From: Iris pallida
Lineage: Eukaryota > Streptophyta > Magnoliopsida > Asparagales > Iridaceae
Assembly: GCA_029216955.1 (NCBI GenBank)
Contig: JANAVB010015600.1
Location: 26,828,188 to 26,892,187, forward strand
Reading direction: 5' to 3'
DNA: 64,000 nucleotides
The translations under genes were made by a program, and so were the position numbers. This document shows positions 51,521 to 63,613 of this stretch, in pieces. The notes under the pieces were generated by a model, which saw nothing but the letters and a program-made list of their open reading frames with translations, was not told the origin of the DNA and searched no databases. The stretch's first letter is position 1. Each line of letters opens with the position of its first letter.

Positions 51521-54500
51521 TCAGCTTAAAGTGGTGAGCAATGCGGATCCAATCCCACACACATCGCTCCAGTTTTCGATAACCACATTGTCCGAAAATG
51601 TGCCTCGAAGCATTTCCTTCACACCGCTGTGCAGATAAGTTCGGAAGAGGCGGTAGTGCTCATAGAGTCCACCCCCACCACCACTACGGCCTTCCTATCA
51701 GTTCCATCCCTCTCAATCTTCTTGAGAATTCCCACGATACCAGCCGCAGCCAATCGTGCTGCACGCATTGTGACGGCATCACATACCTCAATAACGAGCC
51801 TTCTCATCCTCCAAGTAGTATTAGGAATCTGTGATTACATAAAAGAGAACACGAGAAAGGATATCATGTAAAAGAATCAATGTTGTTTTTGTCTCGCAAA
51901 TGAATCAGTCATCACCCATGGGGAAAAAATACCAACACCAAGGATGAACTCATGAAAAAGTGAAAGATGGTACCTCTTAGTTAAAATAACTTATGACAAG
52001 CAAGAACTATTAGGGAATAGAAATTCGATTTTTAAAAATCATTGTCACAGGATTATTAGAATTGACATAAATTACTTAGAAAAATTTTAGTTCATAAAAA
52101 CCAAGATGTCATGACTCAAAGGTCTTGTTTGGTTTGAGAGAAAAAGGACGAAACGAAAAGAAAAGAAAAAGGAAATCAGTTTTGCATGTTTGGTTAGGGG
52201 AAAGAGTGAAAAAGAAAATGAAAGTGGGAGAAACCCATCTTTTTTCCTCAAATTGAAGGGATTCAATTTTCTCTCTCTCAATTTATCCCTCTCTCCTCCC
52301 GATCCCGATTTTCGCTATCTTTTTCCTCAAATTGGAGTCTCAAATTGGAGAGATTTCCCTATTTGTTCTCAAAAAAATTATCGCAATTTCTTTCTAAATT
52401 TCTCATCAACAAAACAATCAAAACATTTTCTTTCTTTGCCTTTTCTTCTCTTTTTCATTTTCTCTTTCCTTTCACCCATTTTCTTACAAACCAAACACAC
52501 AGAGTTTCTTATATACTAAAGATGTATTGTTTTTGTTGATAGTAGTGAAATGACAAATAAACAATTTTGTCAAATCTTAAAGAGGATTCGCTCAATCACA
52601 TTCTACATAAATCTTAATCTATTTGGACATAAAGGGCTGAGATGCTTGCAGTACATGAGGGATTGACAATCGATCTGAAAAATATGGAAAGCTCTCGAAG
52701 GTTCAACTCCCTACACCCCATGCCCACCCACTCCAAACCCATGCAGAAAGGAAAAAAAAAACAGTTTGGTTTGGGATGCTCCAATTCGGGTTTGTTTAAT
52801 CAACAAACAACAGTGAAAAAGATTTCACATTTCATTTCATAAGCAAAACTATACTGTAAAATTTTATATACATACCCCTAAAGATCTTTCCAAGATCTCT
52901 CCAACCACAGCAAGATCTGCAGATGTATCTTGATGCATGGACGCAACATCAGAAGTTCTGCATAAGATATATATGTATATATGTTAAACACTTTAGTAGC
53001 CATGTTATATATGTGAACAACTTCTAAAACAGCAGTAGAAAAATGATAGTTCGCGGCTGCAAAGTATAGAGGGACAAGAACAAGGGAACTACAAAGTGTG
53101 TTTGTGTTAGAGAAGTGGACTACAGATTAAGAACACAAATATTTTATTAGGGAACCATCTGGTATTATGATAGAGAAGGCTATCTGGTAATAGGCAGCCC
53201 CCTCCCAACATAGAACAAGTACTTAGCCCTCCACACTCTCTTGCTACTGGCAGGCCCCTCCCAACATAGAACAAGTACTTAGCCCTCCACACTATCTTGG
53301 TAAAAGGTGTACCGAGGAGGTTAATTTTACCTCTTCCTCTTAGAAGGATATCTTTATTCCTGTTGATGATACAGAATAATGGATCAGATGGGCAAAGTAC
53401 TTCTAGATCATTTCAGGACTGATCTGCTGATGAAAAATTCTGGCATTAGCATTAATGACCAGCCTTTACTGAACTCAGATGAACGTTATCTTCAAGATGA
53501 TTTCACTTTTTCATCCTGTTCTTTGATTGTATAATTCTAAAGGGGCACCTGATTCAGAAAGATAATCATTTGACACTCTTTTCCACTTAATGCGAAGCAG
53601 AAGTGCTCTGTTTACTGTTCAGACAGCTTGCTTGATGATTTATAGTCAATGCTTTTTCATGACAGAAATATTCAACATTAACTAGACTCTAAAGTTCTCG
53701 CTCTCGTCTTCAAGATCCTATGATCTTCGCCTTGAAAAGTACCAAGTTTTGAGATAATGTGACTAATGTCATATTTCCTAAACAATACATATGTACCATT
53801 CGTATGTAGACACAAGTCTTCGCAACTAAGCTGAAAATGGATTCAAGAGAAATGGCATTTAGAACAGAAGTGTTGGCTGGGTATATATATAACATAACTC
53901 CAGTAGCAACAGTATCAAGATTGGAGCCAACAAACAAAAGCTAATAAGATTTACAATATTACAGCTGAGCTGTTTTAGAACTTCCAGGAGAACTAAGATA
54001 GCCAGCCTTGAAACTCTTTGGTCGTCCATGCTCACAGGATTATGTATCATGCTAGAGTTAAATTAGCCAAAATGTAGGTCTAATGCATGCCAACTAGCCG
54101 TCTAGATTAGGAATTTGGCACAAACATAGAGCTTTCTTATGCTCCATAAGAAAACAAATGTGTCAACTCTTTTATGGTTGACAACAAGTCGACTGCTGGT
54201 CAAAAACAAATGTGTCAACTCTTTTATGGAGCTTTCTTATGCTCCATAGCTGACCCCATTCTGATGGGAGTAGGCTCGGATGATGGTGTTGACTATTCAT
54301 TTCATAAGATTTGACTGACCATAAGTAAGCCCTCAATTTCTGAGTTAGTAGCATGTCAATGGTTTTACAAGATAGCATTCTGATTATTTGGCATTGTAAA
54401 CTAGAGAAGGCATACCTTAAAACAAATGGTATTCTTAGCTTTAGAGGGACAATGTCCCCAAATAGAGCAGTTTTTTTCGACCATTTTTAAAAGAACCCTT

Positions 54501-57500
54501 CTAACAATGTCTCCCAAGTATGCTCCAGATATGAGCTTCTCAAAGATCTGAAAAAGAAGCAGGATTAGAATTCGGTGGGAAAATCAGAAAATTGTTTATA
54601 TTTTATGTGCATAGAACAAAAGTGAAAAATTCATACATATTTCCCAGGCCTTGGACTTTCAGCATCTAAGTGAACATCATATTCTGTGACAGGAAGATGA
54701 GACGACAGGAAATCTCCCCATTCCATGTCAATGACCTGGAAAAGGAGGAAGAACAGAAAGATTATTGTGTCAGATCATTGATAAAGAATCACAGTTGACC
54801 ATCGATACTACAGTGTTTCGATTGACTACATTAAAACCAAATGCCAACAGGGAAAGAAGATTCATCATTAACTGCTAGATTACACTGACCAGTTCTCCAT
54901 GCTTAGGTTGAGGTCCACGCCACTTGGGAACAGAATCAAAACGCTCCAAGTACGCAGCATTTGTCCCATCACCTAAAATGACAGCAGCAACAATGTCTCT
55001 GCTGCAGTACTTACCTCCTACCAATGTTCCCACCGCATCATTAACCTTAGTGAAAATGTAAGACAGAAAAACGTTATTTGTCCATATACATAGCTAAAAA
55101 GCAGTTTAATAAAATACATTAACTCAAAAGGGTGGAGATGTTACCAGGGAAGAAGCACGCATTTCAGAACCATGTTTCTCCATGGCATCATTAATCATTG
55201 TCAAAGCATCCCTTTTCACCTGATTCCATTACTAAGGTTTAAAATCTTTACCAGGTCATCAAATGGAAAGAAAGGCACTTATTTTATGCTTCTTTCAACA
55301 CAAAAGGGCACTATTTGAATAATTAATGTAGAGAAAATAAATGTCATGATCAGACTAATATGTACTTTAAATCAACTCCTATATGCCATTTGGCTTATCG
55401 TTGCCTTGGCTAGTTGATAGCAAATTGATGGTTTATCACAAAATGATTAGTTAACTCTCTGTGGAGTTATGACATGCATAGCTAACCTTTTTGGATGGAA
55501 AAAGTACTGGATTATAATGATCAGTCTGAGTCAGTATTTTGGTTACAAATATGCACAGAAAAGTTGGTCAGAGAAACATACACACATAGAATCAGAAAGA
55601 GAGGAAGGTTTTGAATCTTTTGATAGCTTCTATTTTATATAATTGCATATTGTTGGTTTTCTTAACTTTTTCTTCTTTTCAACTCCTTACATTTGTTTCT
55701 TTTCTTCCTTTCCACTCACAGTATTGCCAAGTGTCCTAGAAGAAGACAGTTCATATGCTAGTCAGGTTTTGTGCACATGTGCAATTGCTACTGCTAACAA
55801 ATGAATATCACATGAAAATACTGCCATGAAGAATGGATACTCCAAAGATGTAGGCATGCCTGATATTCATTGCCTACCAGATAGTTCAATGCTGAATAAA
55901 AATATAAACATTTTTCTAACTTGAAATTTTGAAACCCTTAATTTACTCATCCTAGACATATCAATCCTTACTCGTTACGATTTTCCTTCTTTATGATTGA
56001 TATAAGCTATTTACTTGGGATGTAGAGCAATTATTAGTTAATATATTTTCAAGTAAAGTGTAATTTAAACCTTTTAGTATAGTAACTATGTTTTAGATAT
56101 ATTTATCACTACAAGCCACATGAGTGAGCATACACATGTTCGCAGGCACAAATTCGATATCTCCAAGTTTTATAGTATCTTAAGTTTCTCAAATTTCCTT
56201 ATCAGTGTGTTTGTTTATACAATATCACTCTACTAGTGTTCGTGCACGTGCCATGCCCCAGCCCAGGCACATCATGACAGAGACTCATGAATGGGCTACA
56301 TGTGCATTATCGTTTGGCTTACTTGCAAATGGTTATATAGATGTACACGTGAGACTCGAACACTCAAAAACAAAATAATCAAACTCTCATCTCATATTCG
56401 ATGTGGGACTAAATCTTGGGTTTCACCGTTTCATACTCCCCCAAGTCATATATATGGCGTCCCCGTCGCAGGCCATGCAAATGACGCATTCTCACCCAGG
56501 GGAATACACATTCACATAGGTCGCTCCAATACCATTTGTCATGTTCCACCCCACAGCCCTGTCAGAACATGTCCCTTGCATTGGCTACATGTGCATCACC
56601 CGTTCACCCACTTGGAAATTGGTTAACCGGGATGTCCGCATGAGATCCAAGGAGTCAAATGTAAACTAATCAAACTCTCATCCCATATCCAACTAATTGA
56701 ACTCTCATCCCATATCCAGTATGGGCCTAAATCTTGGGGTTTCACAAGATCGAGTGTTGGTATTAGTTGTAAGTTTCACAATTTCATTTTAGTGTTCTTT
56801 TAGTGGATGATACATAGTGGACTAATCAAGAATGTGACAATTTACTTCTCCATAAAAGTTATGAGTAGTCCACTAATTTTGAATTGTATGTTTACTTGGA
56901 TATAAAAAATTAGACTGAGATAGTATTATAGTTTCACAAGGATCAATATTGCTGTTGCTTTTGCTAATGAAACTTTTTTATTTTGAGATAAAAGGGTGGA
57001 ATAAACTTGATGAAACTTTTGAACGAGCCACAAGTCCATGGCAGGTAAGGTCTGTGTGTGCAAGCATCAGCTTTCTCTTCAAAATGAAACACATTCACTT
57101 CTTAGCATAACAACTATAATCAGATCCCCTACATGTTGATACAATATTATAACCACTTATAGCAACATGAATCATCACAGAGCAACAGTTAAAGAAGAAA
57201 CTTACAGTCTCCTTAATATTAAAAACCCTATTCCATTCAACAAAAACCCCTTCGGATGCAGAGTTATGGATAACAGGAAATGCAAATGTAACCCCAATTT
57301 CCTTGGATTGTACATCTGGAGCACTGGAACTTCCATGACTTGCTGAAATAAATTTTACTACTTGTTCAGCAAGATAGTTATATAGTTCCTGAAATTAGTA
57401 CAAGACTTCTACTTAGTATATGTTTGATACATTTTGCTTGAAACTTAGAACTGAGTCAACATACACAGAAAATAGTCTCTCACCTCTGAATTACCAACCA

Positions 57501-57804
57501 TCAGATATGATGGTAGGTCCACTTCCATAAGTTCTTTCTTAGCAACACCAAGAGTCTTTCCTCCAAGTTGCACACGCAACACGCGGACCTTTGTTCGGCC
57601 TAGCTCTAGTCCATAGAATTGCCCTTCTTCATTTCTGCATTTAAAACAATGATCATGTCTGGATAAAAGTGTATCACCTCCAATAGAGGAGTTGAATTGA
57701 ATCTAATTCATCTGTTTCCAGATCAGTGACATGCTGCTATAAGTATATAGTTTAATCGTACAATTACATAAATCCAGAAAGTACTCAAGCTAAAACCTAA
57801 ACTG

Positions 57805-57868
<64 letters not shown>

Positions 57869-60800
57869 TAACCAGTTGCGAAGATCCTTCAGACATGAGG
57901 AAGAAGCCAAAAAAGAAAATGCACATCTTTCGAGCAAAAAAAAACCCATGTGGAAGGAAGAATTCTTAGTTTGGTTGCAGGAAGCCTAATTTACCTTCTT
58001 ATCTCTTCATAAGCCATTCTTACCACCTGGCTTCAAGCCTTAAACAACAAATAGCATTCTTAAATTTACTAGTACAATTTGTGCTGCTTGTAAGAATTTC
58101 CCTAAAAGGCTTGAAGCCTTATTTGATTGTCTCATTTTCCAATTTGAATTATCTACAATCATTTTCAACTAAACCCAATCACCACTTCACTTAGGGATGC
58201 ATACTGAATAAGAACAAGATTTAATCAATCGAGTATAAATTATATCCTTATTCAATATGAGCAAGATATTAAGGCAGTCGGTAGAAGTAAAGGTTGAATG
58301 ATTATAGTGAGATTATTTATCCAACTGAGCTATAACTGGATAAAATAATCTAACTGGATTCTTATTACACTGATTCAATTAAGGGATTCATAGATCATTG
58401 GTGCCTGATGACATCCAACAATTGTCTGATGAAATATTGCTTGTCCATGCCCTTTAGGGAGTGCTTGGTTGGTTGGAGGGAGGTGGAGAATTGTTTGAAG
58501 TGAGGCTCTTTCAAGTCACTTCAATGTCTTCCATGGTTTTGGCGCTCAAAAGCTGAACATTATCGCACTTCTAAAATTTACATGACAACTATATTTGCCC
58601 TGAAAGATTTCCTTGTCACAGCTTGCAAAAAAGAAAACAAAAAAGAAACGATGAAAAAGGAAAAGATGAAACGAAGTGGAGATAAAAGGATATAGAAGAT
58701 ACTTCTGTCTACCATGGTTGTAGATGTCGGCCGACATGTCGGTTTCGTAGGTAAATGATAAGATTTTGCCCCAGAAAAAGTCATTTTGTAATATGTCGGC
58801 CAACATATCGAGTCCAACCCGAATCGTTGAGCAACACGATTTTTTAAGATGTACATTTGGGTTTATCGGGTTTCTGTAAAGGGTTTAAAGTATTAAACTG
58901 AGTTGTTAAAAGCACGCGAGGCTCAAACCTTAGCTCCTCAATGTATAGAAGCCTCTCTTCACAAGGCTCTTCGCCACTGGTGCCTCCAAGTGAATCTCAT
59001 GCCAAACTTAGGTGTGCCTCATGCATATACTACATTACTTTGTTTTAATATGCTTATTTACTAATTTGTGTGAACAAGGATCACCTTTGGATCTGTCAGG
59101 TAATGTCTTTTCTAAGAAAAGAATCTGAAACAACTATCACGATCAAAAGAAGAAAAAAAAAACTATAATCTTCTTCTTACACTTTGTAGATTGGCAATTT
59201 TGTTTGCTCTGAGTTTTTTTTTTCTTTTTTCAATTTTGCCCTGTTTTTTCCCATGCTCTATTTTATTTTTCAATTTTGCACATCATTCTCTAATTCCCCT
59301 CTTCTTCTTCTTTCATATTCTTGTTATGTACTCTATACATCTAGTACTTTCTTGTTTTTTACTTGTCTTTTTTCCATGCTTTTCTTCTTATTGTTCTTTT
59401 GTTTTTATATTATTTTCTTCTTGTTCTGTTTCGTTTTTCTATTCGTTGCTGCTTTTAACACACAAGGTCCCTTTTACTTCTCTATTTGCAACAGTACCAC
59501 CAGGAGTCCTTGTTGTCCTTCTTCGTTGACCTATCATCACCCTCCCCTTCCATGAGTAACACAACCTCAAGTAGTTGGTTGTTGCCATCTAAATATAGTC
59601 ATATATGAATTATAAATATTTATTAATATATTTTTGAATATTTTTCACCTCGTTTCATAGGCTCATGCTTTTGCATTGCACCTCTGACATCCTATACACC
59701 CTTCCGTCACGTTGCACTGTGCGCCTTTAATAACATTGGTGTTAAATTATTGGACTCCTAATTAGATTATTAAATTACTTGGCCTCTTAATTTACTTGTT
59801 TATTTTAAGTGTTAAATTAATTAGATTAATAAATTGGTTTTTTATTTTGTAGTTATGGTTTTAATTTAACTCTTAAATTACTTGATATGGCATTTTAAAA
59901 CTAATAGTTCTCTATTTTTTTATATTTATACTTCTAGTTGTTAGTTTTAGGACACGTAGATAGTGCATTTAGTATAAGTAATATATATACTTAAAGCCAG
60001 TCCAACATTTTAATATGTTTATGACATATCCTGACATCTAGAATTTCAAAACCCAATCCGACATGAACCCAACATCAGACATCTACAATCTTCTTGTTTA
60101 CAATGAAGATTGATGATAGGTTTAGACCTCTTTCCATCTAGGGCATGACTGGGTGGAGAGAGGTGGCTTGAAAAATCAAAATTCATTTGCGAAAAGTGCA
60201 ATATTAATATGAAACTTCTTGTTTCATCTTGTTTGGTTTGTAGTAACGTTGTCACCATAGAAGTGTAAATCTTTCTAGTTGTGTTTGGCTACATGAATGG
60301 ATTTCAGAGTAAAAGGAAAAATACAAACCTGTCTTCAAGTCCTTCACGAGATGAATGATTTAAAATTACTGTTTTAAAAAATATTTTAAAAGATAGTATT
60401 TTACTCAAAAATCCTTTGCTCATGCAAACAAAAATAGTTTGGATTCAAGAAGAGCCAATTTTGAGTGAAAGGTAAAAAGTGGAGTCAAACAATAGTGCCC
60501 AAATATTTGAATAATATATGCATGATACGATTATAATCAGTGTCCAAATCCATCTACGCTTTTAACTAAATATGAACATTCAATTCAAATATACACTATC
60601 CGCTACTATTACAATTAAAAGACAGTGAATATCTAACTACAGTATCTCCCTATGTTGCACTGACACATATACTAGCCAACATAAATGATACTGGCACGGC
60701 AATACTGCATGTGTTTTGGAGTGTCCATGTCACATACGATACGTGTCAGACATGTCAGACACGACATCAACAAGGGCACGGCACCGATTTCTGGAGAGTC

Positions 60801-61815
60801 TGTGCTTCCTAGATCACTCCGCAAGTTATGATTCTAGATTCGTCCAACTGTCCTATCTACAACCAAATATACAGTCTAAAATTGTCCAACTTTAACCAAA
60901 TATATATGCCGTCCCATCTCCTATAAAAATGTAGGTCCCACTAATTATTTTAAAAAATAAAACACAATCAGTGGGACCCACATTAATTACACTAACTACC
61001 CCTAAGTTTTGGGTTTATAACACGGGGTATATCTACTTTTAAACTAATTATACCGACCACCCGTATGTTTTATGTTTATTACACGGATTACCCCTACTTT
61101 AAGATAAAAATAAAAAGTTATAACACTAATTGCCCCTATTTTTAAATTTTTTTTTCTAAAGGGAGGGGATGGTTAGTGTAATTAGTTAAAAGTAGGGGCA
61201 CCCCGTGTTATAAATCCAAAACTTAAGGATATTTAGTGTAAATAATCAATTTTATTTTTATAGGAGACGTAACATGCATGGTACACCGGTTTTGTGGACA
61301 GATCTGCTCTCCTAATTCGGTATCCAAACACTTTCCGATATGATAAAAAATAAAATAAAAGCAAGGTGAATATATATATATATATATATACCAAAATATT
61401 TGGATGATGTCATCTCCCATTATGTGGCATCTGACATGGCAGATGATATAACAACTGACATGGCAAATTTTAACCCAAAAAATTAATTATCCAAATTTTT
61501 TTAATGTTAATGTTAATATTAATATTAATATTAATGTTAGTGTTAATGTTAATGTTACTATTACTATTACTATTACTATTAATGTTAATGTTAATATTAA
61601 TTTTAATTTTAATATTAATGTTAATGTTAATTTATGTTAAGGTTAATCTTAATGTTAATTATCATGTTAATTTATTAATTTACTTTTAATTTTAATTTTA
61701 ATATTAATTTTGTTGTTAAATTTTGCCATGTCAGCTGTCATGTCAACAACCATGTCATCTGCCACATAATGGGAGATGATATCACCCAAAATTGTTGGGA
61801 GCCAAATAGCATTTT

Positions 61816-61878
<63 letters not shown>

Positions 61879-62277
61879 CCCTCCCACGGAACACGAGTAC
61901 GAAGAGTCGGGTGTTATGTTACTACTGTGTCCCGTGTCCGACACGATGCAATATGGACACCGCAGATATTTAAGCTATAAATTGGAGGGAGGGAGGGAGA
62001 GATTCGGAACTCGCCCGGTGGGGAAAGAGGGGATGGGACAGACGAGCATCCTGAGGCTGCTGATGGCGTCGTCGGCGAGGCCGGCCCTCATCTCGGCCTC
62101 CATGGCGTCGGCGACGTCCCACAGCCCCTCCGGAGGGGTCCGGCACGCCTTCCTCAGCTCGCGGAGGATGCGGTCGGCGCGCCTCCACCGCCGGTAGCTC
62201 CTCCGGTACCACACCGCCCCGATCGCGCATCCCGCCGCCGCCGCGACGGCCAACGCCACCACCGCTTGCTTCCTCAT
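51521..62277 (-). CDS. HKL: Hexokinase-like protein (probably non-catalytic), nine exons, two frameshifts
   Basis: Minus-strand exons: 62277-62015, 57634-57484, 57388-57206, 55219-55145, 55045-54890, 54735-54637, 54547-54416, 52957-52876, 51828-51521, the usual nine-exon plant hexokinase plan (about 482 residues if frames are corrected). Residues 5-24 form a hydrophobic anchor typical of outer-mitochondrial hexokinases. Key sites are altered: the phosphate loop reads LELGRTKVR, not LDLGGTNFR (97-105); the WTKGF sugar segment is WNRVF (190-194); VNDT is VNDA (225-228); GTGTNA is GDGTNA (249-254). MEWGDF and LDAES remain. So it is probably a sugar-sensing or scaffold homologue of the HKL class. 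A T7 run (54471-54477) adds one base and a C5 run (51672-51676) lacks one. As written, translation stops at 52949-52951. Intron 1 has a GC donor. ATG at 62277 was chosen from the family start MRK. It could be a pseudogene. Confidence 0.92.
52119..52503. mobile_element. possible MITE in HKL intron 8
   Basis: Starts GGTCTTGTTTGGTTTGAG and ends with the complement CAAACCAAACACACAG, giving short inverted ends around TTTGGTTTG, with a pyrimidine-rich interior. No clear target duplication was found. Confidence 0.5.
53193..53300. repeat. 56-bp tandem duplication in HKL intron 8
   Basis: Two copies beginning GGCAG and containing CCCTCCCAACATAGAACAAG, with only a few differences. Confidence 0.88.
56280..56760. 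repeat. imperfect internal repeat in HKL intron 4-3 region
   Basis: Blocks with GGCTACATGTGCAT..., ATCAAACTCTCAT and CTAAATCTTGGG occur at about 56292-56440 and again at 56580-56740, about 290 bp apart. No coding content. Similar text is frequent in plant dispersed repeats. Confidence 0.6.
57808..57865. repeat. (TA)n microsatellite in HKL intron 1
   Basis: A pure TA run of about 58 bp, 174 bp upstream (minus sense) of exon 2. Confidence 0.95.
57866..60716. other. HKL intron 1, middle part
   Basis: No coding region. A pyrimidine-rich tract (59210-59450) makes long but meaningless Phe/Leu frames. TTGTAGATGTC near 58710 and its complement near 60085 hint at a decayed TIR element of about 1.4 kb, not proven. 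Confidence 0.45.
60920..61275. repeat. fold-back repeat in HKL intron 1
   Basis: A left arm with TTTGGGTTTATAACACGGGG pairs with a right arm reading CCCCGTGTTATAAATCC. CTCCTATAAAAATG-type sequence lies near both outer ends. It is a stem-loop of about 350 bp with no coding content. Confidence 0.75.
61391..61800. repeat. fold-back element between two (TA)n tracts
   Basis: Arms ATCTCCCATTATGTGGCA (about 61411) and its complement (about 61760) enclose a 61502-61730 block built of AATGTT/AATATT/ACTATT units. TA runs lie just outside on both sides (61370-61390 and 61818-61874). Confidence 0.8.
61818..61874. repeat. (TA)n microsatellite in HKL intron 1
   Basis: A pure TA run of about 57 bp, roughly 140 bp from the exon 1 donor. 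Confidence 0.95.
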
Positions 62278-62324
62278 CGTCTCCTGACGGTTGTGATGCT
62301 TCGGTTCTGTTGAAGAGAGTGCTG

Positions 62325-62343
62325 GGGTTAGGGTTAGGGTTTG
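62325..62343 (-). promoter_or_regulatory. telo-box-like motif in the HKL 5' UTR
   Basis: On the minus strand AAACCCTAACCCTAACCCC lies about 50-70 bp before the ATG. Such telo boxes occur in many plant 5' leaders of growth-related genes. It is too short to be an interstitial telomere. Confidence 0.55.
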
Positions 62344-62454
62344 GCTTCTTCTTTTCTGCCATTTTGCTGTGATGATGAGAAAGGAGCGGCAACGGACTCC
62401 CGAGTTTTTCTGCGGAGAGGGAGAGGAGCGTGTATTTCTCCCCTCGCTCCCCAA

Positions 62455-62984
62455 CTTTTTTGGGTGAGTCGTGGTTTTGAACCGATATCTTCTTCTTAGT
62501 TATGTAAAGTAGAAGACAGTTGTTGTCATTATCATAATTTTTATTAATATTACTTTGAAAAACTAAAAAATCAGATGTATTAATTATTTTATTTTATTTT
62601 TGAGATGTCCGACGATACGCACAAATTTTGTACACGCTGCATTGCTACCTATTGGGTCTACTGTCCCCCAACTCCCACAAAATAAATGGAAGGAATAACA
62701 CGTCCCCGTGGGGCTCGATCAACTGATCTTCCGCTACCCAGCCAGGATTTTATACCTCTTCTCGGTAACCACAAGTATCACTCGAGTTCTTTAATTATTC
62801 TAAACTAGTAAGAGCACGAAAAATAATTTTTCTTCTTTCTAATATTAACAAAATATTAATTAAATATAAATTAAGAATGGGTGTCGTCATTGGCACTCCT
62901 AAAATATTATCTTACACGCTTCTTTAATTTTTATCATTCAAATTCAAAATCTACCCATGCATTAACATTATTGGCACTCATAAA
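62455..62984. other. upstream (promoter) region of the hexokinase-like gene
   Basis: AT-rich, with no coding region and no clear TATA box identified. Confidence 0.5.
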
Positions 62985-63558
62985 GGGTCTGCTTGGATTG
63001 AGGGAAAAAAAATAAGCAGAGTTAAGTGGGGTTAAATGGGGAGGAGTAGAGTGAGGGGGAGTAGAGTCGATACATAGAATCTTGTTTGGATTGGAGGGAG
63101 AGTTAAGTGGGAGGTATTTAATAATTCTTGTTTGGATTGGAGGTTTTGAGTGAGCGGAGGATTAATAAAAATATGATAGTTACAGAAATAGCCTTATTAC
63201 ATATGTCATAATATTAAATTTGATTGAAATTTTGATTAGAACTTGTCAAAATATCTTCACAAATTAGAAAGGTACGGAGCAACATGTTGAAAAAAAAAAT
63301 TGAGAAAAAAAATCATGATATTTTATAGCACAAATAAGGGATATTTATGACTTTTTAAACAAAACCTCCCAATCCCCCTCGTTAACCCCCCGAATTGGGG
63401 GGTTAAAAAAAATGGACAAAAGAGGGTGAAATAAACCCCCACTTAACCCTCTATAACCCTCCCTCCTAAACCCCACCCTCAAACCAAGCATGATTTTATT
63501 TTTCCCTCACTTAACTTCCCCTCACTTAACCCTCTTAACCCTCAATCCAAGCGGACCC
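62985..63558. mobile_element. 574-bp TIR element (MITE)
   Basis: Begins GGGTCTGCTTGGATTGAGGG and ends with the complement CCCTCAATCCAAGCGGACCC, a near-perfect 20-bp terminal inverted repeat. The subterminal AACCCC/GGGGTT text is also inverted. It is flanked by AAA on both sides, a possible but uninformative 3-bp duplication. The style is PIF/Harbinger or hAT; the superfamily is not settled. Confidence 0.82.
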
Positions 63559-63613
63559 AAAATGTCAAATTAATGTCAGATTTAATGCATGGATAGATTA
63601 AAAAATTGAATTA

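Larger units (their letters stand above)
60717..61960. mobile_element. possible TIR element, with other repeats nested inside, in HKL intron 1
   Basis: The left end GTGTCCATGTCACATACG with TGTCAGACA is matched in inverted form by TGTCCGACACGATGCAATATG and GGACAC at about 61927-61960. The interior contains two fold-back structures. Boundaries and superfamily are uncertain. Confidence 0.4.

Noticed and set aside
59191..59555. Long hydrophobic Phe/Leu/Ser frames that look like membrane proteins
   Set aside because: They come from a pyrimidine-rich tract within hexokinase-like intron 1, with two frames open over the same DNA and no family motif.
62325..62343. Interstitial telomere repeat
   Set aside because: Only about two and a half TTAGGG-type units; it is better explained as a telo-box in a 5' leader. 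A similar short run at 34180-34192 is copia leader sequence.
61975..62454. Longer hexokinase-like N-terminus starting at 62454
   Set aside because: The upstream in-frame extension has no family similarity. The MRK start at 62277 followed by a membrane anchor is the usual form.
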